Translations under genes and position numbers: made by a program
Source of the DNA: Edolisoma coerulescens
Lineage: Eukaryota; Chordata; Aves; Passeriformes; Campephagidae
Direction of reading: 5' to 3'
Assembly: GCA_013397115.1 (NCBI GenBank)
Contig: VWZW01004119.1
Span: 2,356,342-2,420,341 of the forward strand
DNA length: 64,000 nucleotides
Notes under the pieces: model-generated
Told to the model about the DNA's origin: nothing
The model's input: the letters and a program-made list of their open reading frames with translations, nothing else
Database searches by the model: none
Shown: positions 35,478 through 47,234 of the stretch, in pieces
Layout of the letters: the number at the start of each line of letters is the position of its first letter
Position numbering within the stretch: position 1 is the stretch's first letter

Positions 35478-35566
35478 CTGAAAAAGGCTCTGGAGACATG
35501 AGATGTTTTCTGTCCCATTCGCACCTTCGGCCGAGGGGACACGTGCGGTGTTCGGACACAGCACAG
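35478..35566 (+). other. Candidate exon (89 nt, CpG-rich)
   Basis: An acceptor with a long pyrimidine tract (CTATTCTCTCAATCCTCTCT...CCACAAG, AG at 35476-35477) is followed by 89 nt and a near-perfect donor CACAG|GTGAGTATG at 35566/35567. One frame is open across the whole interval: two bases completing a codon, then 29 codons starting EKGSGDMRCFLSHSHLRPRG and ending CSDTAQ. The other two frames have early stops. Six CpGs lie between 35520 and 35554 in a CpG-poor region, and it directly follows a CNE-like block. No family is recognised. It could be a coding exon, a lncRNA exon or a chance combination. Confidence 0.35.
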
Positions 35567-36607
35567 GTGAGTATGGGAAGATGACTTTATTTCCAGGTTG
35601 GCAGGGGGCTTGTTTTCGGAAGCAGCACTAATTTTGTGTTAGATATGATGGCTGCTTAATTTGAAATGGGGCTGTTTTCCTAAAACATCCATCTTCCCTG
35701 CTTCTTTCCTAGGCACTCGATCCCAAGCCAAGGACTCCAGCAGGGCTCCCCTGCCCAGGCTCGGCAAGGCACAGTGCCATGGGTTTTGTTAACCATTCCT
35801 CTTCCCTATTCCTCTCACTTTTAGAACAGGTATGTTTTCCTCTTTTCAGCAGGAGAATGTATGGCTTCATGTTTCAGCACGTTTTGTGGGAAGGAAAGTA
35901 AATCATTTCTTGAAGGGATTGTGGGTCCTTGAGGACAGGGCTTTGAGGTGCTTGTAGGATGCATGCTTGGACAGATTGTGGAGCTCTTCCACTCAGTGCC
36001 TTGATTTAATTGCTGTTGGTGCACTTTGTTCCTTTATTTATAACTGATATATTTTGGGAGACGTTGCTGCTTTTGCTTTGCTAGAAACAAGGGTGATTGC
36101 ACACATCGGAAGGTTTTGTTCCACAGCTTTTTGCTTTAATCCTAAATGACAGGTACATCTGTTGGAAGTTTGTTCCTATCTTCTGTTTAGTTGGGTTTGT
36201 TTTGTTTTTTTTTTTAAACTTGACAGGTTGAAGGAGGCTTTTTAATGACAGTCTTTCCAGGCTCAGAGAGTTTTTGAGATGCTCTTCCAAGCCTGTGAGC
36301 TGCTCCACACTGGTTTTATTCTTTGGTAGAAGTTCCAGGTGACTCCAGAGCTTTGGTACCAGCAGCACCTTTCCCTGGGGGGAAAGGCAGAAGCAGACAC
36401 TTATTTAACTCACTCCAGTTGTTCTGTGTTCTGCAGGCTGGGTTGGTTTTTTTTTTTTTTGTGACACTGAGGTTAAACTCAGGGGACACGCACATGGATT
36501 GAGATAGTGGGTTATGGCCTGTCACAATTTTAGCAGGAGTTTCAGTCAGCATCGTTCCATTTTCCTTCTCCTGGAGTCAGGTTTCGCTTCACTGTTGTAA
36601 TTTGATG
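35567..36607. other. ORF-dense T-rich block, no recognised protein
   Basis: The minus strand carries successive ORFs (35821-36024, 36081-36368, 36316-36552) in different frames, plus two A-rich runs (T13 at about 36205 and T14 at 36447-36460 on the + strand). This could be a decayed retrocopy on the minus strand. However, the translations (for example TGLEEHLKNSLSLERLSLKS) match nothing I recognise, so it may be chance. Confidence 0.3.
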
Positions 36608-36778
36608 TCAGGGTTTCCTTGATTCATTTAGCATTTTATGTGCTTTTTGCACTGTATGTCTCAATATTTCCGTCATGGCATTCTCATTTGCTATTCGTTC
36701 AGTCAACTGGAGGCTGCAATAGAAGCTACTTGTCCAATTATTTGGAGTTTTTCTAGCTTTGTTCGTGGGTTGACACAT
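36608..36778 (-). other. Short protein-like frame (56 codons), candidate terminal exon
   Basis: A minus-strand ORF whose second half reads LTERIANENAMTEILRHTVQ followed by KAHKMLNESRKP and a stop. The charge pattern is protein-like and amphipathic. A plausible splice acceptor (CTTCTATTGCAG) lies within it at 36715/36714, so a terminal exon 36713-36608 is possible. The ATG at 36778 directly follows an in-frame TGA. No family recognised; chance remains a serious alternative. Confidence 0.2.
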
Positions 36779-37681
36779 TCATGCTTAGTGCAACACTCCT
36801 GATAAAATAACTGAGATGTTGCCCAGTGTTTATGTTAAGCAGCAGAGAATTCCAACACTAGAAAATATGTGTGTGCAAACAGTCTAAATAAAGAAAATTG
36901 AGTGCTCTAGCTAGGAAAAGAACCCATACCCATAAAAATAAGCTTTAGCTAAAAATGCTAAAAAAAAATCACTTATACCTTCTTTTCTCTGGCCTCTGGT
37001 GTGGCCAGACTGGTGTTCTACTGCCCAGAATCATTGCAGGCTTGCCCGGAGTTATCAGTCAAGGCATTTCCCTCCCAACTTGTGGTGTTGAGCTAACAAG
37101 TTTTGGTGAAGACAAATCTTCACTCTTGATGTCCCAGGTACCCTCCCTGCTCACCAGGAGGTGGCCACAGGACAGGACGTCAGGGTTTGCCCCAAGTGCA
37201 CACCCACAACACAGTTCAGGAACCTCTCCTGAAAATGTTCAAGCCAAAAGATTCTATTTCTTCCTCTTTTGCTTCTTCTGTAGAATTTTCTCTAATTCCA
37301 AAGTATTTTCAGATGATACAGTAAAAATCAAATGTTATTGCAGTAACTGCATTACAAGGAATGTAGGCTGGACTTTCAACTAGAATTTTAATTATTTTGG
37401 GGTGCTGCACAATCTCTGGTCATCAGCTCTAGATGGGGAACATTTAATTTCTCTTGAGCTTCTGCTCTTAAGACTCAGCAAAGTCATTAAAACTAGGACA
37501 TCAAAAAATGCAGAACAGCTCCATAGATGCAATTTACGGCCTTATTTACTTATTAGCTATGATTACTCTAATTGTACAACTTCATTAGCTTTTCTTTTCC
37601 CCATTTAAAGGTAATATGGAATCTTTAGGCAATAACAGCAAATAATTAGCCTTCAGGAGCAACACTAAGCCACTAAAACCA
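36779..37681. other. Non-coding stretch
   Basis: A 142-codon plus-strand ORF (36955-37383, starting MLKKNHLYLLFSGLWC) spans most of it. It shows a mildly hydrophobic start and later Phe/Cys-rich low complexity, but no domain, homologue or codon signature I can support. Treated as a chance ORF. Confidence 0.5.
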
Positions 37682-37834
37682 TGGAATCATAGAAAGGTTT
37701 GAGGTGGAATTGAACTTAAAGCTCATCTCATTCAGACTTCCCTGCCATGGGCAGGGACAGCTTCCACTATCCCAGGCTGCTCCAAACCCCATCCAACCTG
37801 ACCTTGGACACTTCCAGGGATGGGACAGCCACAA
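37682..37834 (-). mobile_element. CR1 LINE 3' fragment (antisense)
   Basis: Antisense CR1: 'TGGAATCATAGAAAGGTTTG' at the element's 3' end, then 'CTGCCATGGGCAGGGACAGC', 'CCAGGCTGCTCCAAACCCCA', 'ACACTTCCAGGGATGGGACA'. It is truncated at about 150 bp. Several substitutions in the first 60 bases suggest moderate age. Confidence 0.94.
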
Positions 37835-40800
37835 CTTTAAAATTTAAAATAGTTGAAATGCAATCTGATAGTGGTTCCGTGTGAAATTAGCAATAAATAT
37901 TGCACTAAAATACTACTTTTAGTGAAAATTGTTACGAAAGGTGCTCCAGTATTAATCTACATTCAGATAAAATGTAGTTAGGTGTGGGTAAATGTCAATC
38001 CTCTTTTACTGAGTATTTCTTTGTGCCCTACCTGCAACATGTGCTTTCTCTAAACCACTGAATTTTACAACTTTTGTTATTTCTTTATTAAAAATTACCT
38101 GAGCAACCTTGCTAACAGCTGCAGATGTTGCTAGTTTTATTTGACTTAGACTATTCATTTCTTGAACACAAAATGCTTTTGAGAATATCCATATGGATAT
38201 TTGTATCTATAATGATATCAATGTCCATATCTGTTTCTCTCTACAAATGTAGATATTGAAATAGATGTATTAGTCATACCTAGATATATTATTATTTATG
38301 TATTCATATGCAATGCACAAAAAAGCATAATCCTATTTTTTGCAATAAAAAAGAATACAGTTCTGTTTGTAGTCTTTCTTTGCAAAGTATTTTATGAACT
38401 AAAGCAAACAAAGAGATGCATCACTAGAAATAGGCCATAGTCATGGGCTACTGCCAAATAACATTAGATCTGTGTACTGATCCCCAAGTTAACACAGTTT
38501 TTATCTTCCAGTGAAAAAGCAACTTAAACATATTTGTATCCATCTACCTTTTTCCCAGAGAATGTAGTTGCTTAAAACACAGAAAGAATTATAACATGTC
38601 TTAGTCTGGATTGTTGGAAAGGAGGTGGATTTGTGGCTGAAACCACATGAGAGGCCACTGATTTTGCTTATGTTCCTTGACCTGTCCAATGACTTCAGTT
38701 TTCATGGAACTCCAGTTCCTGATATTAATCTCTCCCAAGATGTAACAAAAAAGCAGGAGAAATTCAGGGATTTTACTCATTCCTGGCAAACAGAGAGCTT
38801 GGCTGGGTCTGGTCAGAGAGAAGACGTGGGGAAAATGTCAACACTGCTTTTTTAAACTAACAATAAAATTGTTTTATAATTCATTTTTCAAAGACAATTG
38901 ACATGAAGTTGCATATGCTTAATTAGGTACATTTTTAAAAAGAAGCTGTTTTATTTGACTCTCTACCTAACACAGCACTCTGCCATTTTAATCAAATTAC
39001 TGTGGCAGAGAACATGGTGATGCCCTTCAGTGAAAGTGCCAGCGTGAAATCCTTGAACATAAGAGGAGCAGCAATAGCCTGACTATTTCCACAAGATGGT
39101 TTGGACAAGCAGATGACCAGATGGAGGAGTGGAGAGGCAAACACTCCACTTCTGGCAAGCACCCAAAGCTTCTTGAACCTCATGTACTCTTCCCTAATAA
39201 ATATGTCATTTCAATACCAGCCATGGTAATGCAGTGATAACAGCAGGAGAATAACTCTCCTTATAATTGTGTGAGACATCCAGATATATTCCCCTGTCTC
39301 CCTGACTAATGTTTCCAACATGACTTGTTAGCTTCTGCAATGATCAAGCAGCTATTAAAGATAAAACTGTGTTAACCTTTTCAAAAATTAGAAGCGCATG
39401 ACTGTAACTGGAACTACAATGGCTTCCCGGAGACCAGAGCCAGAGGGTGAAAGATCATCCTGCTGAGACATTAGGAAGGGATGTATTATTTATTTAGTGT
39501 GTCTGAACCCCATGTGGAGGATGTGGCCCTGTGCAAATGCCTCCTCCTTGCTGTGTGACTGCTCTAACCCATGTAGGCAGGTAAGCAGAAAGGTCCTGGA
39601 TCAGCTTTTACAGGAGAGGTAAATTATTTCTCTATTCAGCTTCCTTCCCTGGAACAGAGTCTAGCAGATTGATCACGGAAAAAGAACTCTCGAAACTCTG
39701 AAATCAACCACATTTTTCTTCATTTTAAGTTGGACCCCAAGCCATCTTAATCCTAAGGAACTTGTGACAACTAACCCACCCATCACAGTTTGTTCACATT
39801 TGTACCGCCAGTCACAGACCCATGAGTTAGACACTAACATAATACTTAATATAAAAACCCCTCCAGGATGGCAGCAGGGGTGTCATGTCATCCCATGAGC
39901 TGACAAACTAGAGCTGTTGGATATTCAGAAATTAACTTGTCTGATGATGCAGGTGAGTGAAAAATCATCCTTGACATGCATAAGCTGTAATAAAAGACCC
40001 AGCTCTTTGTTTATTGATAAGTAGAATCTGTAGACTACAAGTGACAAACAGGCAATAAATCCCAACTGGAAATAAGAATGACTGGCAGTCCAAAAATTCC
40101 CTAGCAGTCTACAATGAAAACCTTTCTGGATTTGTTTTCCTAAATAAACTTTTTACTGAAGTTATCAGAGCTGCTGATGGAATAAAGCTCATAATAAAAA
40201 TATATAATAGCGGAATGAAAATTGCAGAAATGTAATATACAATCCCAGGCACATGGAATATTTATAAGGTCTGACTTCTACTAAGGTACCATCTCAGTCG
40301 CATTTTTGAGATTTTAATATCTGCAAGTAATTCTCTGTCTTCCCACAAGGACTGGTAAAAAGATCATCTAAATGAGCATGTCCAAATTAACTGTTTCCCT
40401 CTCTCAAGGTTAGCAAACACGGCAAACCATTCCTCTGGGAAACTGGGTCTGGTGCCTGCTTTTGTAAAACAAAATGCAGAGAAGCAAAACCCATAAAGAA
40501 ATACATGAAGGGCTAAGCTGCCTTGTGTGAAAACGTTTCAGTGTAGGAGCTGCTGCTCTCTTGACAGAGCTAAAATACAGCCCATAAAAATTCAGGCAAC
40601 AAAAGAGTGGGGTAGGCAGTGCTGAAAAGTGCCTGATTTAGAGGTAAAAGAGAGACTTCTTCCTGAACTTGGATCTCGGTGGTCATTTCCACCATGAGAA
40701 ATTCACCCTCAATGGGCAGTGAATCTCACAGGGGATCCCCCAGTGACACACAGCAAGCAACAAGCAGTACAGGTAGTTTTTCACCATTTCTCAGTTCATT

Positions 40801-43026
40801 CTTTTCATTTTGTTAAGAAACAGAACAAGCCTAAACTGCTAAACAAAAGCATTTTGAGATCCAGCCAAAAGTTCTTTTCCTTGTAGCATCTTCTTACTTC
40901 AGCTGCTCTTCTCACATTTAGCCATGAGGCAAATAAATGTACATCAACACATTTCTCATCTTGCATCTCAATCAAGGCTACAAAACTGCAGGACAAAATA
41001 GGCTTCTCTCATACCAGTGTGAATAAGGCAGCTAGGGATATTATATTTTGCATATGTTGTCTGATACTGGAGTATCAGAGTCCCATCTGCTCAAAAAAAT
41101 ATTTGCCTATGAAAAGAAATGGAAAAATAATCAACTAGAAAATCTCTTTAGTACTGTGGCATATATATTTTTTTTTCAAACATAAACTTTGTGAAGTCAG
41201 AGATATTAAGAACAAAAAAATCTACAAATCCCTCTGGTAATAAACAATGAAATTAAAATCCAGGCAAAATTAAATTTGAAAAGATTAATGTTCCTTTTCA
41301 TATTTTGATGACAACTATAAACATAATTCAATTTCATGAATTTACAGTTTTAAAGCGCAAACTGATACCACACAACAGTGCAACTTCAGTCACAAAGAAA
41401 TAAGTACTTTTTATTCTGATGTCCCCACAGACAAATATCTCAGTAGTAACGAAATGGCTTTGAACTTCTCAACTACCATTTAAAAAAACAGTAAGTAATC
41501 TGTAACTGAAGCCCTGTTGTGCTTAAAAGGTGTGTAGCAGCACGCTGATAGCAGCTGCATATAATCAGAGTATATGTCCCAGACACCTAAATGCAAAGTT
41601 TGGAGGATTCTTCTCCAAAATAATTTTGTGAAATTCCATGGCTTAAACTGTGTATTTATTTTTCTCAGTCCTCTGACATATGAGCACTTTAGTGGCACTA
41701 AACTTGTTAAGCCTTTTGAAAAATCATTAAACAGTCTACAAGGGCTCTGAGTTCACTGGAGGTTAGAAGAAAATGGAAATCCTGGTGGCCCAGTTGGAAT
41801 ATGGTGTCCTGGAGCAAACTGCGGGGAGCTGGAGGGCAGAAATTATGAATTTCTTTCATTTTTAGGTTTGCAGACTGCACACACCACCCAAAGCACACGC
41901 ATACACACACAACTGAAAAAGAAGGAAAATTACAAAAGGAGCAAGACAATTGTGAGAGAAAGTACAATGTGAAGGAGGTGCTCAGACACTTTATGGAACT
42001 TGAACTGAAAGTCAAGCGGCAAGGGACAATCCACGCTCTTTTCCTCAGTGCCATGACTATAGTCACAATACCACGGGTTTTCACAGAAAGGTCAAATTTT
42101 CCCTTGTTGAGCAAAAACAGGAGTTCTTTATAAACAATGGAAATGATGCCCCCACCTGTTTTTTCATGTAGAAGCTGTGCTAAGTTTTCTCTAGCTGTTG
42201 TTTTCTCTTTGGATTTCCTCTATGAAACATTTAGGAAAAATGGACACTTTGTCTCTCTGTCTCTACTCTGTCTTTAATTCTTTTTCAAATTCCAGTTATG
42301 CTTAAGGAACCTTAATGATCAGGTCTCCACACTTCTGAAGTCAGAATTCTTCTGCTATTATTAGATAAAATGCAAATAAAATACACCTAAATTTTTTCCA
42401 CATGTGTTTGGCCTATCTGCAGAACATAATGTTAAAAGGACATTTTCAATCTATTTTCCTCAGTGGTTTTTTTTCTTCTTTTTGTTCAGAAATCTGTTCT
42501 CACAAAGCACAAATGTGCATAATAATCCACTCTTATGAAGAAGCAGTCAAAACAATTAGGAGTGAACCATGTCACATTGTTACTGTAGAAGTGACATAGT
42601 CACGCTGCTGACTAACAGGTTTCAGGAAACTCTCTAGGGGATTTCAGAATTTAAGGTCCTGTTGCCACTGAAATTAGAGAAAAAACTGCAATAACTCTGC
42701 AGAAAGGGGTCTGGCCTCGTGCCAGCTGCTGAGTGGGTGTGACAAGGAGAGAGGAGGGGACATCTCAGTATGAGCTACCAAGGGCAGGGAGGAGTCAGAG
42801 CTTTGGGGCTGCCACTTGTTTTCAGTCAAACCCATGGATTCTTGATAGCAAAGGAGGGATTTTGCTGCACCTTGTGAAGAGGGAAAATGGATTGGAACAT
42901 GAGAGTCTTTGAGTGGTGGGTCCAACATCCACAGCTCCCCAGGGCTTGCCTTGACGGCAGGGTTCAGAGGGGGAACAATGTAGAAGACTTTGGCTTGACC
43001 AAGAGTGCTGGGTCTCAGCTTGAATT
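37835..43026. other. Non-coding with CNE-like blocks
   Basis: No gene recognised in about 5.2 kb. The blocks at about 38860-39420 and 39880-40340 are AT-rich, non-repetitive and motif-dense (for example ATGCTTAATTAGG near 38917). An 18-bp palindrome lies at 38184-38201, an octamer ATGCAAAT at 42370-42377, and a CA-rich patch at about 41876-41911. The longest ORF (41707-42114 minus, 135 codons) includes a Val/Cys run produced by the CA-rich patch and is not credible. Confidence 0.5.
38184..38201. repeat. 18-bp perfect palindrome
   Basis: AATATCCATATGGATATT is its own reverse complement, with no spacer. It contains the symmetric core CCATATGG and lies in AT-rich sequence with further GATAT/ATATC words nearby. 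Confidence 0.92.
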
Positions 43027-43390
43027 ATAGAACCACAGAATGCTTTGTGTTGGAACGGGACCTTAGAATCATCCAGTTCCAACCATGCTGCCCTGGGCAG
43101 GGACACCTTCTCTAGACCAGGCTGCCCTGTTCAAATTGGCATTGAACGCTTTCAGAGATGGAGCATCCACAGCTTCTCTGGGCAACCTGTCCAGTGCCTC
43201 ACGACCCTCACAGGGATGAATTCTTCCTAATATCCCATCCAGCTCTGCCCTCTGCCATCTTAAGGCTATTCCTCCTCATCCTGTCACTCCGTGCTCTTGT
43301 GAAAAGTCCCTCTCCTGCTCACTTGGAGCCCCTTCAGGCACTGGAAGTGTCTCTTAGGTCTCCCCAGAGCCTTCTCTTCCCCAGTCTTTG
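43027..43390 (-). mobile_element. CR1 LINE 3' fragment (antisense), about 365 bp
   Basis: Antisense CR1: 'ATAGAACCACAGAATGCTTT', 'TTAGAATCATCCAGTTCCAA', 'CTGGGCAGGGACACCTTCTC', 'CATCCACAGCTTCTCTGGGC', 'CACGACCCTCACAGGGATGA', 'CCCCAGAGCCTTCTCTTCCC'. The 3' end of the element is at 43027, and it is truncated near 43390. The ORFs 42822-43106, 43045-43230 and 43158-43472 overlap it and are repeat-derived. Confidence 0.95.
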
Positions 43391-46300
43391 GCAATTGCCT
43401 TGGAGCCAGCCTTGCCTTGTCTGTGGCTCCCTCATCAGTACTCAGGTTTCCACAGTAATCAACACATTCTGAGTCCTATCGAGGAGAAACATGTGCAATA
43501 CTCACCACTGACATCCCTACAAAAATATTTTTAAATGCGGAATTATACGGCCATTAAATATTTAATATTAAGCAACCTGTGGGAATTTTAATATATTCTA
43601 CTTGCAGTGAATACCTAAGGAAATGATAAAGAGGTGAAAAGAAATGCAAAAGCTGGTTCATCTGAAAGCATGTAGCAATTTTCAGTTGTATTTTATAGAT
43701 GAACCTATGAAATGTATACAGAAGAAATTAAATGTATAAAATGATTTATCGGTGGATTAAAAAGGCTTGCATTTTTTTTAGTTTCATACATCTTCAGGGA
43801 AACAGTTATAAATCTCTGTAACTTAAATTGCTTATCCAAGTCCTACAGAAACAGCATAAACAGAGCAAGCAATTATCTGTAATAAACTTTTTCTTTAATA
43901 TTGTGGCATTCACATTTTGGTAAAAGTACATATCATAATCTATTTTGTGCTGTATTAGATTCTATTTGCTAGGCTTACATATTTTTTGCAATTCTGCAGA
44001 AACTGTCATCTTTCTGGTAGGGCTATCCAGTCATGAAGTGTTAATAAAATAATAATACAACATAATCTGTCCTTCTGGAAATTAATTTACATACATATAA
44101 CATTGTTTTCTCCCTCACACACCACAGAATTTTCAAAACTCCAGAAAAATCCCTTTGTAAGTGTGGTTCTTGGAGTGGTTAGAAATTCAGTTTTCATTAT
44201 AGCCAGTGCTGACATTTGAAATGATAATTTGAGCAATGTTTCCTGGGGTTCAGGCATCGACTGTTACACTCAACAGAAGAGTCTGATGGTTTTTGTGACA
44301 GCCATCTAAAAATGTTCGATTTGAAGTGGTGTCAGCTTTGTTGAAGAAAGGCTCTATAATGGTGGAAGACATGGGATTTTTCAGAAAAGCAGCCTTTTGT
44401 CTCAATCTACATCCTAAAATACAAGTAAAGTGTTATCATTTGCTTGGAACAATGCCTGGGAAGGGGAATCATGGCTCTGTGAACAGAACAAAACTGAGGT
44501 GATCCAGGAGCAGGATGGGATCAATGCTTTGGAGGGCAAAACCACTCGGATTGATCACAAGAGATACAGAGTACATTGCTTGTATATTGTGGTGTAAAAA
44601 AACCCCCACAGTCTGCTTTGAATAAAGAAAAAGACAATCTATAGAGATTTATTTCAATATAGATGGGGTGTCACTTAGACTGGATCAGGGTTTTAATGGA
44701 GAGGACACTTCCAAGTGGGATGGAGATATGCCAGCAATGTGGTTCAAGACATGGAATTTACAACCCTGTTTCTCACCTACGGAAATTAAAGCCAGAAAAG
44801 CAGTTTCCATTCAGCATCATGCTCCTCTGCCATCTCCACACAGTGCTTGCCTGTTGTTGTGTTCCAGGGCCTGAACTCTGTCTGTTAAATTTCATGCAAA
44901 TTGCTCCAATTTTGAGGTCGAGGGAGAGGGTTTTGCCTTGGGCAACCGAAGCCTCGAGTCAGCAGCTGCAGGGACACACACAAAGTCACTGCTGGCAGGG
45001 GTGGAGTCACCTTCATGGAACCTTCATGGCAGGAGGCTGATTTTCCCAAGAGCCCTGGGTCCTCTCTTTCACCTTCATTGTCCATGGCACGGGAGTGTCT
45101 ACCTGTCACCATCCCAGTTTATATCTGCAGTGAAGAAAACAAGACAAAAATCTCCATACTTGAAACTAATGGAAGAGATCCTGCTGGCTCACTGAGTTAA
45201 TTTCTGTCTTCTACCCATGCTGAGAAACCTCAGAGCAGTGGTAAGTTTTCCAGGTGTCCTGAAAACAGAAGGATCAACTGGCCACTCAACCAAATTTGCT
45301 TTTATTATTCTGATGGGTTTTTTTTAAAGTACATAATTTTTATCAAAAACATCTTCAATGCCTACTTACCCTAAGATCTAATCTTTCAAATCCTACTATT
45401 TGCAGCAAGGACCAGATTCAAATAACAAGCTGATCTCTTTAAAGAAAACTGCTTCTGTCTTGTGCAGCCTCTGTGAATTCCTGGGATCAGTAATATTTTG
45501 GTAAGCCCTATTTTCAAACAGTGAAATAATTACACTAAACTTGGGATGGCTACACTGTTAAGGCAGATGGTTAAAGCCTCTTACCGTGGTGCTCTCTGTT
45601 TCACCACCTTTAAAGGCTGATCCAACCCATCTTAAAAATATATTTGAAACATCAGGAGCAGCTTAGCCTGGATAACCTCGATGGTTTGCATTCCTGGGGG
45701 GATCCCTCAGTCATTGCCTCTTTGTAGGATGCTGTTGATGACATGACAGCCATTGAATTACCAGGGTTTTCTGTCAAATACATTATGTTAATCCAGTAGC
45801 AGCCTCTCCTGAAGGTGGGTGACCTGAATTTTTCTCGGGAGGAATGTTTTTTTCCTTAACTGATTGGGTGATGGCTCTCCTACGCAAGACAGCTAAATTT
45901 CAGTGATGTAAATCCCACCCTGACTCTGTGTACAAAACAAGGGAAAATTTTAGGGATAAAAGAGAACAGCCCTGTTAGGAAGCAGAGATGCCATTTGAAT
46001 CACAACGCTGTTCTGCCAGTGGAAGAGCATTTCCTCCAAGCAGGTGCTCCATCTTTAATTTCTCAGAGCTGATCCTCAGGAAAGGAAAACACCAGAAAAA
46101 TACCTCCAAAAGACAAGCCAGGAACTAAATCTTAGAAGGCGACTGGTTAACAAAAATCTGTAAAAGCTCTGGTTTTACAGTAAATTACAATCTTCCTCTC
46201 ACCCACTCTGCAACTCTGAGCACCTTCATATTTCTCCCAAACCAAGGTCATGGTCCCTGGTCCCCTGTTATCAGCCCTCCCTGCACCGATGTGCCAGCTC

Positions 46301-46682
46301 CCTTCTCTGCCACAAAGTGATTAACACAATTAGGTTGAATTATGAGCTCTTGTGTCTGGCCTACATTAGGTTGAATTTTGTTCTTCTTGTCAGACTGACA
46401 AAGGGACTCTGGCTTGAAAGTCTCTGTGTTTTCTAATTATGTTAGTTGGTTTAATAAGGGATATTACCTTTCCTTATAAAAGATATTTCTCTTATAATGT
46501 TAAGTAATGCACTCACTCATAGAAACATTGTCAGTATTTCATAAGCTCAGTTCCCCCAGACTAAGAGAAGGACACATGGAAAAATTTCATTTGGATATCA
46601 CTTCCTCCACTCTTCTTCCTTGGCTAAGCTAGGTCCTGGCTTTAGTGCCAGGGACTATTGTAATATCAGAGTTTGGGTGCAA
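43391..46682. other. Non-coding stretch
   Basis: No gene recognised. 43490-44120 is AT-rich with CNE-like texture. The ORF at 44663-45040 (125 codons, plus) is Cys/Leu-rich without a domain. A 13-bp direct repeat ATTAGGTTGAATT occurs at 46329-46341 and 46365-46377. Confidence 0.55.
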
Positions 46683-47234
46683 TCAGCCTGACCTGATTTC
46701 CTGTCCATTTGCCAAGCCTGGCTCTCTCTGGAGGTCCCGAACCCAGCTCTGATGGAGTGAGTCATGTTCAGAGGTGGAGCTGGGGAGATCTCGCCGGCGC
46801 TGGTTCCTCTCCGCTCTCCTGCACAGGGGCTTCACTCCGCAGCTCGGTGAGATGCAGGCTTCCATCAAAGCATCCTTCCGCCAACACAGAGGGGCCAGGA
46901 GCAGAGAAAAAGCTCCTTGATATGAAATAGCAGAATCTCTTTGTACTCCACTCCTCAGTCTATTCTGACTTCTTTTAGGCAGGGCGAGTCCTGCCGTTCC
47001 GCTGCAAATGCTCTGTACAGAAAGTACATGTACATGAAACCATTTCTGTGACCATGTTTGACTTTCACTCTGCAAATACATGGGAGTAGATAGCTCCTTT
47101 CCCTCAGGAGCTGCTGGCTGCTGAAAATTGAGAGTGGCTGGGATATGCAGATGAAATATCTCTTTCTCCCCACCAAGATCTGAAAGCAGAGAGCTCCTTA
47201 CCCCTCCGAGTTTCAGGCCAAGGGGCTTCGACAC
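46683..47234 (-). other. Longest ORF in the window (183 codons), product unknown
   Basis: An open frame of 183 codons starting MSKPLGLKLGGVRSSLLSDL. It has no signal peptide, transmembrane segment, repeat or catalytic motif that I can name. The downstream half lies in a small CpG-bearing patch (about 46785-46860, around CTCGCCGGCGC), and GC-richer DNA has fewer stops by chance. Two other ORFs (46955-47176 and 47104-47352) overlap it on the same strand. No promoter, poly-A signal or homologue supports it; most likely fortuitous. Confidence 0.15.

Noticed and set aside
36955..37383. 142-codon plus-strand ORF
   Set aside because: No recognisable family, low-complexity Phe/Cys segment, no flanking signals; expected by chance in 64 kb.
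39868..39950. Exon ending at a strong GTGAGT donor
   Set aside because: All three frames contain stops, so a coding exon is excluded; kept only as a weak non-coding possibility.
41707..42114. 135-codon minus-strand ORF
   Set aside because: It contains a Val/Cys run made by a CA-rich patch; no domain, splice or promoter support.
42822..43472. ORFs of 61-104 codons
   Set aside because: They overlap the antisense CR1 at 43.0-43.4 kb; no independent protein signal.
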